NCBI GenBank assembly: GCA_039196965.1
Contig: JBCCUK010000022.1
Span: forward strand, 1-64,000
Length of the DNA stretch: 64,000 nt
Direction: 5' to 3'
DNA from: CALLCD01 sp039196965
GTDB lineage: Bacteria; Pseudomonadota; Alphaproteobacteria; Caulobacterales; Hyphomonadaceae
Each line of letters opens with the position of its first letter. Position 1 is the first letter of the stretch. The notes under the pieces are model-generated. The model saw nothing but the letters and a program-made list of their open reading frames with translations, did no database searches and was not told where the DNA came from. This document shows, one piece after another, positions 27,121 to 35,830 of the stretch. Made by a program: the position numbers and the translations under genes.

Positions 27121-27903
27121 ATGCAACTCGATTCCAGTATTTCCGCCGTGGTGACAGGCGGTGCCTCAGGTTTGGGCGAGGCGACCGCACGGCTTCTTGC
27201 GAGTCATGGCGTCAAGATCGGTATTTTTGACCTCAATGAAGAAAGAGGCGAGGCGGTTGCGTCTGACCTTGGCGGCGTCTTTGCTAAGGTAAATGTCACT
27301 TCCGATGATGAAGTCGATGCCGGGTTTGCGAAGGTCCGCGAGGCCATCGGCCAGGAGCGTATCCTTATCAATTGCGCAGGCACCGGAAACGCCGCCAAGA
27401 CGGCGGGCCGGGACAAGAAAACCGGCGAGATCAAGCATTTCCCGATGAACGCGTTTGAGCTGATCATCCAGATCAATCTGATCGGGACATTCCGTTGCAT
27501 TGCAAAATCGGCGGCTGGCATGCTCACCCTCGATCCATTGGAAACAGGTGAGCGAGGCGCGATCGTCAATACGGCATCGGTCGCCGCTGAAGACGGCCAG
27601 ATGGGACAGGCGGCCTACTCTGCTTCGAAGGGCGGGGTCGTTGGCATGACCCTTCCGATTGCCCGGGATCTGGCCCGCGAGTTCATTCGGGTAAACACGA
27701 TCCTTCCCGGCATTTTCGATACGCCGCTGATGCAGGGCGCACCGGATAATGTGAAACAGGCGCTTGCTGCGTCGGTGCCGAACCCGGCCCGTCTTGGAAA
27801 TGCTGAAGAGTATGCGTCGCTTGCCGTTGAGATGTGCCGCAATGGCTATTTCAATGGCGAGGATGTGCGCCTTGACGGCGCGATCCGGATGGCTCCGCGG
27901 TAA
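27121..27903 (+). CDS. SDR-family oxidoreductase, 3-hydroxyacyl-CoA dehydrogenase type II-like
   Basis: A 260-residue classical SDR similar in pattern to HSD17B10-type 3-hydroxyacyl-CoA dehydrogenases: TGGASGLG at 12-19, D36 in 'IGIFDLNEERG' favouring NAD, 'INCAGTGNAAKT', Ser in 'IVNTASVAAEDGQ' and Y-S-A-S-K. The long 'KKTGEIKHFPMNAFELIIQINLIGTF' insertion and 'ILPGIFDTPLM' are typical of that group, which oxidises 3-hydroxyacyl-CoA in beta-oxidation. ATG 27121 is fixed by AAGGGAG about 9 nt upstream. Confidence 0.92.
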   Translation: MQLDSSISAVVTGGASGLGEATARLLASHGVKIGIFDLNEERGEAVASDLGGVFAKVNVTSDDEVDAGFAKVREAIGQERILINCAGTGNAAKTAGRDKKTGEIKHFPMNAFELIIQINLIGTFRCIAKSAAGMLTLDPLETGERGAIVNTASVAAEDGQMGQAAYSASKGGVVGMTLPIARDLAREFIRVNTILPGIFDTPLMQGAPDNVKQALAASVPNPARLGNAEEYASLAVEMCRNGYFNGEDVRLDGAIRMAPR

Positions 27904-27915
27904 GCTGCGGAGGCC

Positions 27916-28749
27916 CTAATCGGGCGGGCCGCTCTGCAGTCGCCATTGCAGGGTGAGGAATGCAAGTTCAGCGGCCATGAAGCCGACTGGCACGATGATC
28001 AGGTCGCTGATGCTCAAGCCAAGGCGCGTCAGATAACCGAACAGGTTGATGGCTGCGCCGAAGCCGAGACCTATGGCTCCGGCAAAGGCGACCTGTTGCG
28101 GGATTGGCTGAAGCCTCAGCCGCCCGCTGCTGATGGCAAGGACGATCACCCCTGCGAGGACAAGGGCGATACTGCTAATGACCAGAACCAGCTGCGGCGA
28201 CAGGGCGTTCATCGGTTCGACGAGACGTCTATAGTCATCATTGCGCGGCAGGAAGACGAGGACGAAGACGTAGACCGGGATGGTGACCAGCAAACGCAGG
28301 CCATTGGTTTGCGGTCGTGTCTGACCGGTGGGTTGTGCGGCCATCTGGGACTGTGGCGATGTGCTCGCCGCGGCGTTTCGAGCTGACATGACTTTCAACA
28401 GGATCTGATAAACGATTTCGCTGACCACAAATGCGCTCGTAACGATGATCGCGAAATTGAGTGTGATGGCGCGGTTGGCCATCCCGTCGAAGAGATTATA
28501 GACGCCGGCAAAGGCGAGGCCGATGGCTCCCTGGTTGAGCACCCGGGTTATGGGCGGTGGTTCAGTCACGCGTTTCGAATTAACGAAGAGAATGCCCGCC
28601 GCAACAGCGACAAGCATAACTGATACGAGTAGATTTGTCCTCTGCGGGATCTGAGCGATCCGGCTGAAAAGGGGTTCCAGCGCTGGCCAGCGGGCGAGCC
28701 ATCCAACAAACAGTAGATAGACAGGTATGACGATGAAAAGCCGAGTCAT
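27916..28749 (-). CDS. Membrane protein with internal duplication, function unknown
   Basis: A protein of about 277 residues with some eight hydrophobic segments. The two halves are homologous by eye: 'RLFIVIPVYLLFVGWL' pairs with 'RLLVTIPVYVFVLVFL', and 'GAIGLAFAGVYNLFDGMANR' with 'GAIGLGFGAAINLFGYLTRL', each followed by a helix with a conserved E near its end. A Gln/Ser/Thr-rich linker (about 128-150) joins them. The start is uncertain: ATG 28749 has GGAAG abutting it, while frames reaching 28884 overlap the divergent aminotransferase gene. No family recognised. Confidence 0.75.
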   Translation of the reverse strand: MTRLFIVIPVYLLFVGWLARWPALEPLFSRIAQIPQRTNLLVSVMLVAVAAGILFVNSKRVTEPPPITRVLNQGAIGLAFAGVYNLFDGMANRAITLNFAIIVTSAFVVSEIVYQILLKVMSARNAAASTSPQSQMAAQPTGQTRPQTNGLRLLVTIPVYVFVLVFLPRNDDYRRLVEPMNALSPQLVLVISSIALVLAGVIVLAISSGRLRLQPIPQQVAFAGAIGLGFGAAINLFGYLTRLGLSISDLIIVPVGFMAAELAFLTLQWRLQSGPPD

Positions 28750-28870
28750 CTTCCGGTCATGGGCGAGCTGTCGTTTGAATGCAATGGACCGATAGGGGGA
28801 TTTCCTAATGGGCGATGATCCGCTTATTATGGATCCGTGAGAGAAAAATTGTCTGTGAGGATACGCGCAT

Positions 28871-30148
28871 ATGGATATGACCAATAATAAGGCCCTGCGG
28901 AAGCGGGCTGAGACCGTTCTTCCAAATGGCGTCTATGGCCATGAATCCACAATGCTGCTGCCGGAGAGCTATCCGCAATTCTTCGAGAAAGCCGAAGGGG
29001 CCTATATCTGGGATGCCGATGGCAACAAGTATCTCGATTTCATGTGCGCCTATGGGCCGAACCTGCTTGGCTATGGCGAGGAGCGCGTCAGCCGTGCTGC
29101 ACTAGACCAACTTGCCAAGGGCGATGCGATGACGGGGCCGACACCTCTGATGGTCGAGCTTGCTGAAGTCATGACCGGCATGATCAGCCATGCCGACTGG
29201 GCGATGTTCTGTAAGAACGGTACCGATGCGACCACGATGGCGAAGACGGTCGCCCGCGCGCAGACCGGGAAGCGGGTCATCCTCGTGGCCGATGGATCAT
29301 ATCATGGGGCAGTTCCGTGGTGCACGCCGGTGCCGACGGGAGTTATCCCGGAGGATCGAGCCTACATTCAGACCTATGAGTACAACAACGCCGACAGCCT
29401 TGCGGCAGCTGCGGCGGAGGCCGGGGACGATCTCGCGGGCATTTTTGCAACGCCGTTCAAACATGATGCGTTCACGGATCAGATGCTTCCGGACCCAGCC
29501 TATGCGAAGAAGGCGAGAGAGATCTGTGATGAAACGGGCGCGCTTCTGATCGTTGATGACATTCGTGCAGGCTTCCGTCTGGCAAGGGATTGCAGCTGGG
29601 AGCTGATCGGTGTCCGGCCGGATCTCAGCACATGGGGGAAGAGCTTTGCCAATGGTCATCCGATTTCCGCATTGCTCGGATCGAACAGTGCGAGGGCAGG
29701 GGCTGCCTCGATTTTCGCCACCGGGTCTTTCTGGTTCTCTGCAGTTCCCATGGCGGCGGCGATCGAAACGCTCAAGATTCTTCAGGATACAGACTATCTT
29801 GAGCATATTACCGGCTTGGGGGAGTATCTCCGCAAAGGATTGGGGCAGGCTGCCGAGGAAACCGGATTTACGCTTCGCCAGACCGGCCCGGCACAAATGC
29901 CACTATTCCTGTTTGAGGACGATCCTGACTTCCGGATCGGGTTTGCCTGGGGCGAGGCGATGCTGAAGCGGGGCGTCTACGTCCATCCCTGGCACAATAT
30001 GTTCCTGTGCAGAGCAATGACGCAAGCTGACATGGACCTCACCATAGAGGCCGCGAAAGCATCTTTCCTGGAGGTGCGGGAGAAGCTTGGGCAGCTGCAA
30101 CCGCACCCGCTTGTTGCCGCAATGCTGTATCAGGCGGCGGCGGAATAG
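28871..30148 (+). CDS. Class III aminotransferase, glutamate-1-semialdehyde aminomutase-like
   Basis: A 425-residue PLP-dependent fold-type I enzyme. The PLP lysine sits in 'STWGKSFANGHPISALLG' (about residue 257) after the Asp of 'LLIVDDIRAGFRL'; 'KNGTDATTMAKTVARAQTGK' is the phosphate-binding region typical of HemL-like and related class III aminotransferases. It is not convincingly HemL itself, since the HemL-specific residues around the active site differ and no heme genes are near; an amino-acid or amine transaminase or aminomutase is likely. It is divergent from the duplicated membrane protein. Confidence 0.88.
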   Translation: MDMTNNKALRKRAETVLPNGVYGHESTMLLPESYPQFFEKAEGAYIWDADGNKYLDFMCAYGPNLLGYGEERVSRAALDQLAKGDAMTGPTPLMVELAEVMTGMISHADWAMFCKNGTDATTMAKTVARAQTGKRVILVADGSYHGAVPWCTPVPTGVIPEDRAYIQTYEYNNADSLAAAAAEAGDDLAGIFATPFKHDAFTDQMLPDPAYAKKAREICDETGALLIVDDIRAGFRLARDCSWELIGVRPDLSTWGKSFANGHPISALLGSNSARAGAASIFATGSFWFSAVPMAAAIETLKILQDTDYLEHITGLGEYLRKGLGQAAEETGFTLRQTGPAQMPLFLFEDDPDFRIGFAWGEAMLKRGVYVHPWHNMFLCRAMTQADMDLTIEAAKASFLEVREKLGQLQPHPLVAAMLYQAAAE

Positions 30149-30165
30149 GACTGCTCTCTGGCGGT

Positions 30166-30765
30166 CTAGGCCTCTGGCAGAATGATCTGCCCGGATAGAT
30201 TGATCAGAACCTCTTCGGCATCGAAGAATTCAGCGCCTTCGGGCTCGTCGCCTTTGAACATGATGATTTCAGCCATGGCTTCATAGCTGACGCGCTCCTG
30301 GAAGGAGGTCGGTCCGCCGAAGAACGGGTCATGGAAGCCGCCAAAGGCTCCAAAGCTCGGCCCGAAACCGCGGCCGTAGAAGCCGCCGAACCTTGAAAAT
30401 CGGCCATAGGGATAACCGACATTGTAGAAGCCGGGGTGTGGCCCGAAGCCGTAGAAATTATAGTAGAAGGGCGATGAAAAACCTGTCGCGATAAAGCGTG
30501 ATTGAACGTCTGTATCGCGGCTGACAATCTGGAAATAATCAAACCCGTTCTGGGTTGTGAGTTCCGCTGCGCGATAGAGGAGATAGGTTTCTACAGTCTG
30601 ACGTTCCGTGAGCGTATTACCTGAAAAGGAGATGGCCCAGCGATTGGTTTCAATCTGCTGGTCATTGTATCCGCCATCGGAGTTTACCTGGGGCTGATAG
30701 GGGGTCGCAGTAGCACAGGCCGCCAGAAAGACGAGGCCTGCTGCTAAGCTAAGAATGTTCTTCAT
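30166..30765 (-). CDS. CC0125/CC1285-type lipoprotein
   Basis: A 199-residue lipoprotein with lipobox L-A-A-C (Cys17). 'YQPQVNSDGGYNDQQIETNRWAISFSGN' and 'VETYLLYRAAELTTQNGFDYFQIV' are the conserved core of this alphaproteobacterial family, in which an R-A-A-E-x-T helix precedes a beta strand. A Phe/Gly/Tyr-rich low-complexity stretch (about 95-150) is inserted before the C-terminal 'EAMAEIIMFKGDEP'. GAAGGAG lies about 8 nt before the ATG. Role unknown; envelope location is predicted. Confidence 0.88.
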   Translation of the reverse strand: MKNILSLAAGLVFLAACATATPYQPQVNSDGGYNDQQIETNRWAISFSGNTLTERQTVETYLLYRAAELTTQNGFDYFQIVSRDTDVQSRFIATGFSSPFYYNFYGFGPHPGFYNVGYPYGRFSRFGGFYGRGFGPSFGAFGGFHDPFFGGPTSFQERVSYEAMAEIIMFKGDEPEGAEFFDAEEVLINLSGQIILPEA

Positions 30766-30942
30766 AACTGTCGCTCCTTCGAGAGCGCTCTATTTCAGAG
30801 CAGTTTTTGCTCCGCACCCGACTGTTTTATTAACATTTGCAACATGAACGCCAAAGTAACGGGCGGGCCTCATTTCTCCACCTCAGGTAAACTCTTTGGT
30901 CTTTTCTCGCGCTGCGAAGACGAACTCACGAGGAGAGAATGT

Positions 30943-31764
30943 CTAGCTTTCGCTGGTTTCCGGGTCCGGAACACCCACAGCGTGAAAACCGGCATCTACG
31001 TGTATAACTTCGCCAGCGATGGACCGCCCGAGTGGCGAAAGGAGGTAAAGCGCGCAGCCAGCGACGCCTTCCATACTGGTGTCTTCCTTTAAAAGGGACC
31101 ATTCACGGCCAGTGCCCATTAGGGATTTGCCGCCTCTTATTCCGGCAAGAGACAGTGTCTTCATCGCCCCTGCGGAAATGGCATTTACCCGAATGCCCTC
31201 AGGGCCCAAATCCCTTGCGGCATAGCGGGTGGAAGCTTCGAGGGCTGCTTTTGCCACACCCATCACATTATATGATGGTACGGTTCGTTCTGCCCCTAAG
31301 TAAGTCATGCATAGAATAGAGCCGCCATTGGGCATAAGCGCGGAAGCTCTCCGAGCGGCATCAATGAAGGAGAAAACGGAGATATCCATGGCGCGGGTGA
31401 AGCCTTCGCGCGTGGTGTTTGCCACCATGGAGCCCTGCAATTCGTCCTTCCCGGCAAAGGCGATCGAGTGAACGAGGAAGTCGATGGTGCCCCAGCGCTC
31501 TTTAACCATGTCGAAAGCCGCGTCCATTTGGGAATCGTCGGTCACATCGGCCTGAACCATGAAATCCTGACCTATGCTTTCGACCAGTGGCCGGACCCGG
31601 CGTTCAAGTTTTTCGCCCTGATAGGTGAAGGCAAGCTCTGCGCCCTGGGCGACGAGCTGCTGAGATATGCCCCAGGCGATGGAGTTCTGGTTCGCCACAC
31701 CCATTACAATGCCGCGCTTGCCCGCCATCAGGTCACCGGTCGGAAATGCCCAGTCATCTGCCAT
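30943..31764 (-). CDS. fabI: Enoyl-[acyl-carrier-protein] reductase (NADH)
   Basis: A 273-residue FabI, which reduces trans-2-enoyl-ACP in the last step of each fatty-acid elongation cycle. The FabI-type nucleotide motif 'GVANQNSIAWGIS' and the catalytic Y155 and Y165-x6-K172 in 'TYLGAERTVPSYNVMGVAKAA' are present, as is 'ISAGAMKTLSLAGI'. AAGAGG precedes the ATG at 31764; an ATG 36 bp further in (MAGKRG) is an alternative start. This is the triclosan-target class of enzyme. It is monocistronic, divergent from the small membrane gene at 31911. Confidence 0.97.
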   Translation of the reverse strand: MADDWAFPTGDLMAGKRGIVMGVANQNSIAWGISQQLVAQGAELAFTYQGEKLERRVRPLVESIGQDFMVQADVTDDSQMDAAFDMVKERWGTIDFLVHSIAFAGKDELQGSMVANTTREGFTRAMDISVFSFIDAARRASALMPNGGSILCMTYLGAERTVPSYNVMGVAKAALEASTRYAARDLGPEGIRVNAISAGAMKTLSLAGIRGGKSLMGTGREWSLLKEDTSMEGVAGCALYLLSPLGRSIAGEVIHVDAGFHAVGVPDPETSES

Positions 31765-31910
31765 GATTGTCGCCTCTTAAGTCTGGTCTGCCTGTTCGGC
31801 TGACAGCGCTAGGTGGCGTCAGAGTTAAGGTCAAGCGCTTGAAGCTGGCCTGAATCTTGAATTTCCCCCCTCAAGCGCGTTTTCGCTGCGCAAATGTGAG
31901 GTAGACAACC

Positions 31911-32159
31911 ATGGCAAACCGCAATCTGCCGCAGTTTAGTGGATCTGAACGAAGCGTGCGTGCGCGCCGTATTCAGCGTCCGGAAAAACGGGATGTTCCG
32001 ATCTTTGTTCTGGTGATCATCGGCATCTATATTGGCGTTCTGTCTTTCTATCTTATCGCTGAAGACAAGATTGACTTTGCTCCGACAGTGTCATCGTCAA
32101 TCGAGACGGCTGATCCCGTCGCCCAGAAATTCGCAAATACGGATTTGCCCACGCCCTGA
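31911..32159 (+). CDS. Small single-TM protein, function unknown
   Basis: An 82-residue protein with a basic N-terminal tail (1-29, many Arg), one membrane helix ('VPIFVLVIIGIYIGVLSFYLIA', about 29-50) and a short acidic tail outside. GTGAGG lies a few bases upstream of the ATG. It precedes the tandem secreted proteins by 27 bp and may be their operon leader gene. No family recognised. Confidence 0.7.
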   Translation: MANRNLPQFSGSERSVRARRIQRPEKRDVPIFVLVIIGIYIGVLSFYLIAEDKIDFAPTVSSSIETADPVAQKFANTDLPTP

Positions 32160-32186
32160 CCTGAAATCTGTGGAGGGGCGGCGGCA

Positions 32187-32885
32187 ATGGCGGAAAAGAC
32201 AAATCTGACCAGATGGCTCGCAATAGCCGGCGCAGGGGTGATCGGGCTTTTGTCCTCTCTTTCCAACGCAAATACGCAAATCATCTACCACATAAGGTTC
32301 GAAACCGGGCCTGTAGTGATTGTTTGGGGGGACACCGCACCGGGTAAGCTTGTGGTGCCGATCAATTCGTCCGATAGGGGAGCGTTGCGGCACCACGAGA
32401 TCGGTATTCAGCTACCTCTCGCGGGCCCCGGCGAGCTTGACCCGATTGAAACCGGTCTTTCATCGACGAGATCTTATCCCCTGGAATCGGCTGGGAGGTA
32501 TTTCCACGTCGCATCGAACGCCCCGTTCTACATCGATGCGCAGCTGATATCAGCGGGCGCTCTGAGTGCACAGGCTCTAGAGGCGACCGTGTTTCGAATG
32601 GGTGTGCAAGTGTCGTCACCGGTCGGCCCGCGCTTTGGATCGAGCGCACAGTATCCCCATAGTGGCGGGCAAAATGCGGGGTTTTCTGAGCACTCTTTCT
32701 ATCTTTCCGAGTTGCGGGCACCTAAGACGGTCTATCGCGGCAATCGGAAAACGGCGGCGCGGCAGGGGAGCATTGCCGATCAATCGGTGCGGTTTGTCGC
32801 AGAGCCTGTTCTTTCCGGCGTTAATAGCGGAAATCCTCTGTCTCATAAGGCAGCAGACATTCTGTTTACGGTCTACACGCCCTGA
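32187..32885 (+). CDS. Secreted protein of unknown function (paralogue 1)
   Basis: A 232-residue protein with a signal peptide (hydrophobic core about 9-25, S-N-A cleavage) and a beta-rich mature part. It shares a clear block pattern with the next gene: IVW near the N-terminus, F-H-V-A-S-N-A-P-F-Y-I against F-Y-V-A-S-N-T-A-F-N-I, then F-G-S-S-A-Q-Y-P-H-S-G-G, then Q-S-V-R-F, and a terminal F-T-V-Y-T-P. GGAGGG lies about 9 nt upstream. It lacks the calcium-loop insertion of paralogue 2. No known family; a subunit of a surface structure is possible but unproven. Confidence 0.75.
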   Translation: MAEKTNLTRWLAIAGAGVIGLLSSLSNANTQIIYHIRFETGPVVIVWGDTAPGKLVVPINSSDRGALRHHEIGIQLPLAGPGELDPIETGLSSTRSYPLESAGRYFHVASNAPFYIDAQLISAGALSAQALEATVFRMGVQVSSPVGPRFGSSAQYPHSGGQNAGFSEHSFYLSELRAPKTVYRGNRKTAARQGSIADQSVRFVAEPVLSGVNSGNPLSHKAADILFTVYTP

Positions 32886-32989
32886 AACATGAATCAAATC
32901 CGCCCGATTTTCAGGCGAGGTTAAAGCTTCCCAAAGACCTTTATGATTAATCGCTTCATCAGAATAGAACACTCAGAGGCGTAGCTACT

Positions 32990-33817
32990 ATGGGCGGTAG
33001 GGCTAAACATATCCTTCTGGGCGCGATTTGTGCTGGGCTAACATCGGTTGCTCATGCCAGCGTCCTCGACAATCCTGCATTTGATGTACAGGGTCTCGTT
33101 ATCGTATGGAGCGCGGCCGCCGACGGCACTGTGCCCGTCGTGAGTGACTTTGTTGTGGAGACCGGCGCTCCGGGCGGTACAGATCTGATAGCAAACGATG
33201 CATTTACGGTGGTCACCGGCTCGCTCCTGACGACCCAGGATTCTACCGGCGCATTTGGTGGCATTCCCTACGTAATCAGCGATACGGCAAGCGGTGATAT
33301 CAATACGGACTCCAATGGCGACGGGAATATCACCGGCGACGATGCTATCAGCGCGTTTGAGCTGAACCCGGCGATTGATACGCGTGTCGATGCTGTGTCT
33401 ACCCGTACCAGTTTCTATGTTGCATCGAACACAGCCTTCAACATTACCGGTGAACTTACCGATCAGAATTCCGACATTGTCGGCATCAACCTGTCAGACT
33501 TCATCACTTTGGAAATGAATGTGACGGTCAGCGACACCGATGGCGGGTTGACCTTTGGCGGTGATGCCCAGGCCCCCCATTCCGGAGGGCCGACCGCAGG
33601 CTTTACCGGGCCAAACCCCCGTATCCTCTCAACGCTCGACAGCGGCGGCGCGACGGTTTTCTCGGGCAATCAGGCGACGGCTTCTAATCCGGGAACGATC
33701 CTGACCCAGTCGGTCCGCTTCGATCAGGTCTATTCCATCGGTTTTACCGGATATGACCTGTCCTTTGGCACGTTCGATTTCGATGCGACGGTCGTTTACA
33801 CGGTCTTCGTGCCGTAG
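32990..33817 (+). CDS. Secreted calcium-loop protein of unknown function (paralogue 2)
   Basis: A 275-residue protein with signal peptide (A-H-A cleavage at about 23). It shares the block pattern of 32187-32885 (IVWSA, FYVASNTAFNI, FGGDAQAPHSGGPTAGF, QSVRF, terminal YTVFVP). It adds an EF-hand-like loop 'DSNGDGNITGDD' inside 'INTDSNGDGNITGDDAISA' (about 105-123), which points to calcium binding and an extracellular role. The mature part is acidic and Thr/Gly-rich, like secreted beta-sandwich proteins. Not assigned to a family. Confidence 0.78.
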   Translation: MGGRAKHILLGAICAGLTSVAHASVLDNPAFDVQGLVIVWSAAADGTVPVVSDFVVETGAPGGTDLIANDAFTVVTGSLLTTQDSTGAFGGIPYVISDTASGDINTDSNGDGNITGDDAISAFELNPAIDTRVDAVSTRTSFYVASNTAFNITGELTDQNSDIVGINLSDFITLEMNVTVSDTDGGLTFGGDAQAPHSGGPTAGFTGPNPRILSTLDSGGATVFSGNQATASNPGTILTQSVRFDQVYSIGFTGYDLSFGTFDFDATVVYTVFVP

Positions 33818-33949
33818 ATCCGGCCTAAGCATTAAACTTTGAACAGATACTGCAGTTTGCAGCTGCTTATGCGGCGAAGTCTTAAGATCCCCAAAGAATT
33901 CATTAACCATTCACGGGCTTACTCTCCGGGCAAGAGAGGATGAGTGCCC

Positions 33950-34930
33950 ATGCGTATGAAGATGTTCGCTGCTGAAAGTGTCGATGCTGCCCGTGCCCTG
34001 GTGTCTGCCGAGATGGGAGAAGGCGCGGTGATCCTTTCGGAACGCGAGGTCGACGGACGAGTGGAAGTTCGTGCTGCCACCGATGGTGGCCGGAAAGGCG
34101 GCGATAAGCCTCTATTCCTGCGCGGGCTGGAGCGTGATGAAGCACCGTCAACGGTTCTGTCCCACAGGCTGCGCGATACGCTGACATGGCATGGGGTTCC
34201 GCGCCGGTTTGTCGACCGCATCATCAGCGGTGTCGATACGGACATGACGGACCCCGCCGAAGCGCTTGCATCCGGTCTTGAGGGGCTGGTGCGGTGCGCG
34301 CCCATGACGTCTCGCCCCGAGAGAGACATTCTGCTAGTTGGTCCACCGGGCCATGGCCGGACCTCCACAGTTGCGAAACTTACCCGCAGGGCGGCCGTGG
34401 CGCAGACCGAGATCCTTCCCGTTGCCGCTGATTTCGACGCCACCGCAGGCGGCGAGCAGCTGTCGGCTTACCTCGAACTTGAACGCGCTCAGGTCCGCAT
34501 TGCGCAGGAGCCGGACGCGCTCTTCTCCCTGCTGGATGAAGCGCGGCGACACGATCAGCGCTGCATTATCGATTTACCGGCGATCATACCATTCGATCAG
34601 GAAGACCTTGCGCGGCTGAAGGATCTCGTTGCTGCGATCAATGCCGAACCTGTTCTGGTGCTCTCCGCTGAAGGTCACCCCGAAGATCAGGCGGAGGCCG
34701 CCCGGGCCTATGCGGGTGCAGGGGTTCGCCGGGCGATCCTGACCAAGCTCGATGTCGCACGACGGCGAGGGGGTGCGATCGCGGCCCTGGCCAGTGCTCG
34801 AATTTCGCTGTCACATCTCGCTGTGACCCCATTTATCGGAGGAGGGCTCGTTCCGGCCGCTCCTGCAAGGCTTGCCGCACTCCTCATGGAGGATGCTGCC
34901 GGTGAGGATGCTTTGAGAGGAGCTGCGTAA
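33950..34930 (+). CDS. flhF: FlhF-like SRP-type GTPase, degenerate active site
   Basis: A 326-residue FlhF-like protein; FlhF recruits flagellar basal-body proteins to the cell pole. The N-terminal pattern 'MKMFAAESVDAARALVSAEMGEGAVILSERE' matches FlhF, and the NG domain follows. The nucleotide site is unusual: the P-loop reads G-P-P-G-H-G-R-T with Arg137 in place of the invariant Lys, and G3 (usually DTAG) reads D-L-P-A (about 208-211), while G4 TKLD (265-268) is kept. ATG 33950 has GAGAGGA 9 nt upstream; a GTG at 33944 is too close to it. It overlaps flhG by 1 bp. Confidence 0.85.
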   Translation: MRMKMFAAESVDAARALVSAEMGEGAVILSEREVDGRVEVRAATDGGRKGGDKPLFLRGLERDEAPSTVLSHRLRDTLTWHGVPRRFVDRIISGVDTDMTDPAEALASGLEGLVRCAPMTSRPERDILLVGPPGHGRTSTVAKLTRRAAVAQTEILPVAADFDATAGGEQLSAYLELERAQVRIAQEPDALFSLLDEARRHDQRCIIDLPAIIPFDQEDLARLKDLVAAINAEPVLVLSAEGHPEDQAEAARAYAGAGVRRAILTKLDVARRRGGAIAALASARISLSHLAVTPFIGGGLVPAAPARLAALLMEDAAGEDALRGAA

Positions 34931-35775
34931 TGAGCTTCATGTTACGAAAATCGGTTGAAACCCCAGCGCCGATGCCGAGAACTCGGGTGCAGCCTGCATC
35001 CATCGTTGCCGTTGCTTCCGGTAAGGGCGGGGTCGGCAAGACCTTCATGGCGATCACACTCGCCAGTGCATTTGCCAAGGCTGGCAAGCGTACGCTTCTT
35101 GTTGACGGCGATCTCGGCCTTGCAAATGTCGATGTTCAGCTCGGCATAGCACCGGAAACCGATCTTGCCGCGGTCGTCTCCGGATGGGTCGAGCTGGATG
35201 ACGCTGTTACGCCTGTCGATGGCGGCGCGGCCGATGGCGGATTTGACGTGCTTCCGGGCAGATCCGGGTCCGGGGCGCTTGCCGAATTGCCCCAGGAAGA
35301 AGTGGCGCGCCTTGCCGCCGGGCTTTCCGCGCTTGCCTTGCAATATGATCAGGTCGTCGTCGACCTTGGAGCCGGGATCGAGGCCAACTGCATGCGCCTT
35401 GCCAGAGCTGCCGACAAAGCGGTGATGGTGATCACCGACGAGCCGACATCAATGACCGACGCTTATGCCTTCATCAAAGTGCTGCGGGGCTATGCGCCGA
35501 AAGTTGAGCCTGTCATCGCGATCAATCAGGCCGAGACACGCTCGGCCGGTCAGCGCACCTATGAGGCGATTGCCCGGGCCTGCGAGACATTCCTCGGCTT
35601 CCGCCCCCGTCTTGCTGGCACGGTGATACGCGACGACAAAGTCCGTGAAGCGATCCGGCGGCAGCAGACGCTGATCTCGACCGAGCCAAGTTCGCAGCCA
35701 ATTCAGGATGCGCTTGCCATCGCTCAAGGTCTGCTCGGCGGACCGTCACAGCCAGACCAACCCATGGTGAGCTAA
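34930..35775 (+). CDS. flhG: FlhG/FleN-like MinD-type ATPase
   Basis: A 281-residue ParA/MinD-family ATPase next to flhF, matching FlhG (FleN, YlxH), which controls flagellar number. The deviant Walker A is SGKGGVGKT (about 31-39), followed by 'VDGDLGLANVDVQLG' and the 'VVDLGAGI' Walker B equivalent; the 'ITDEPTSMTDAYAFIKVL' segment is typical of FlhG. The N-terminal DQAxxLR helix that normally stimulates FlhF GTPase is absent: the first 20 residues are 'MSFMLRKSVETPAPMPRTRV'. The stop of flhF and this ATG share one base (TAATG), so translation is coupled. Confidence 0.9.
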   Translation: MSFMLRKSVETPAPMPRTRVQPASIVAVASGKGGVGKTFMAITLASAFAKAGKRTLLVDGDLGLANVDVQLGIAPETDLAAVVSGWVELDDAVTPVDGGAADGGFDVLPGRSGSGALAELPQEEVARLAAGLSALALQYDQVVVDLGAGIEANCMRLARAADKAVMVITDEPTSMTDAYAFIKVLRGYAPKVEPVIAINQAETRSAGQRTYEAIARACETFLGFRPRLAGTVIRDDKVREAIRRQQTLISTEPSSQPIQDALAIAQGLLGGPSQPDQPMVS

Positions 35776-35830
35776 CAGGTTCGGTCTTCGTCAGTTCTAC
35801 TCTGTATGCTGACAGGATACTATCTGAGCC

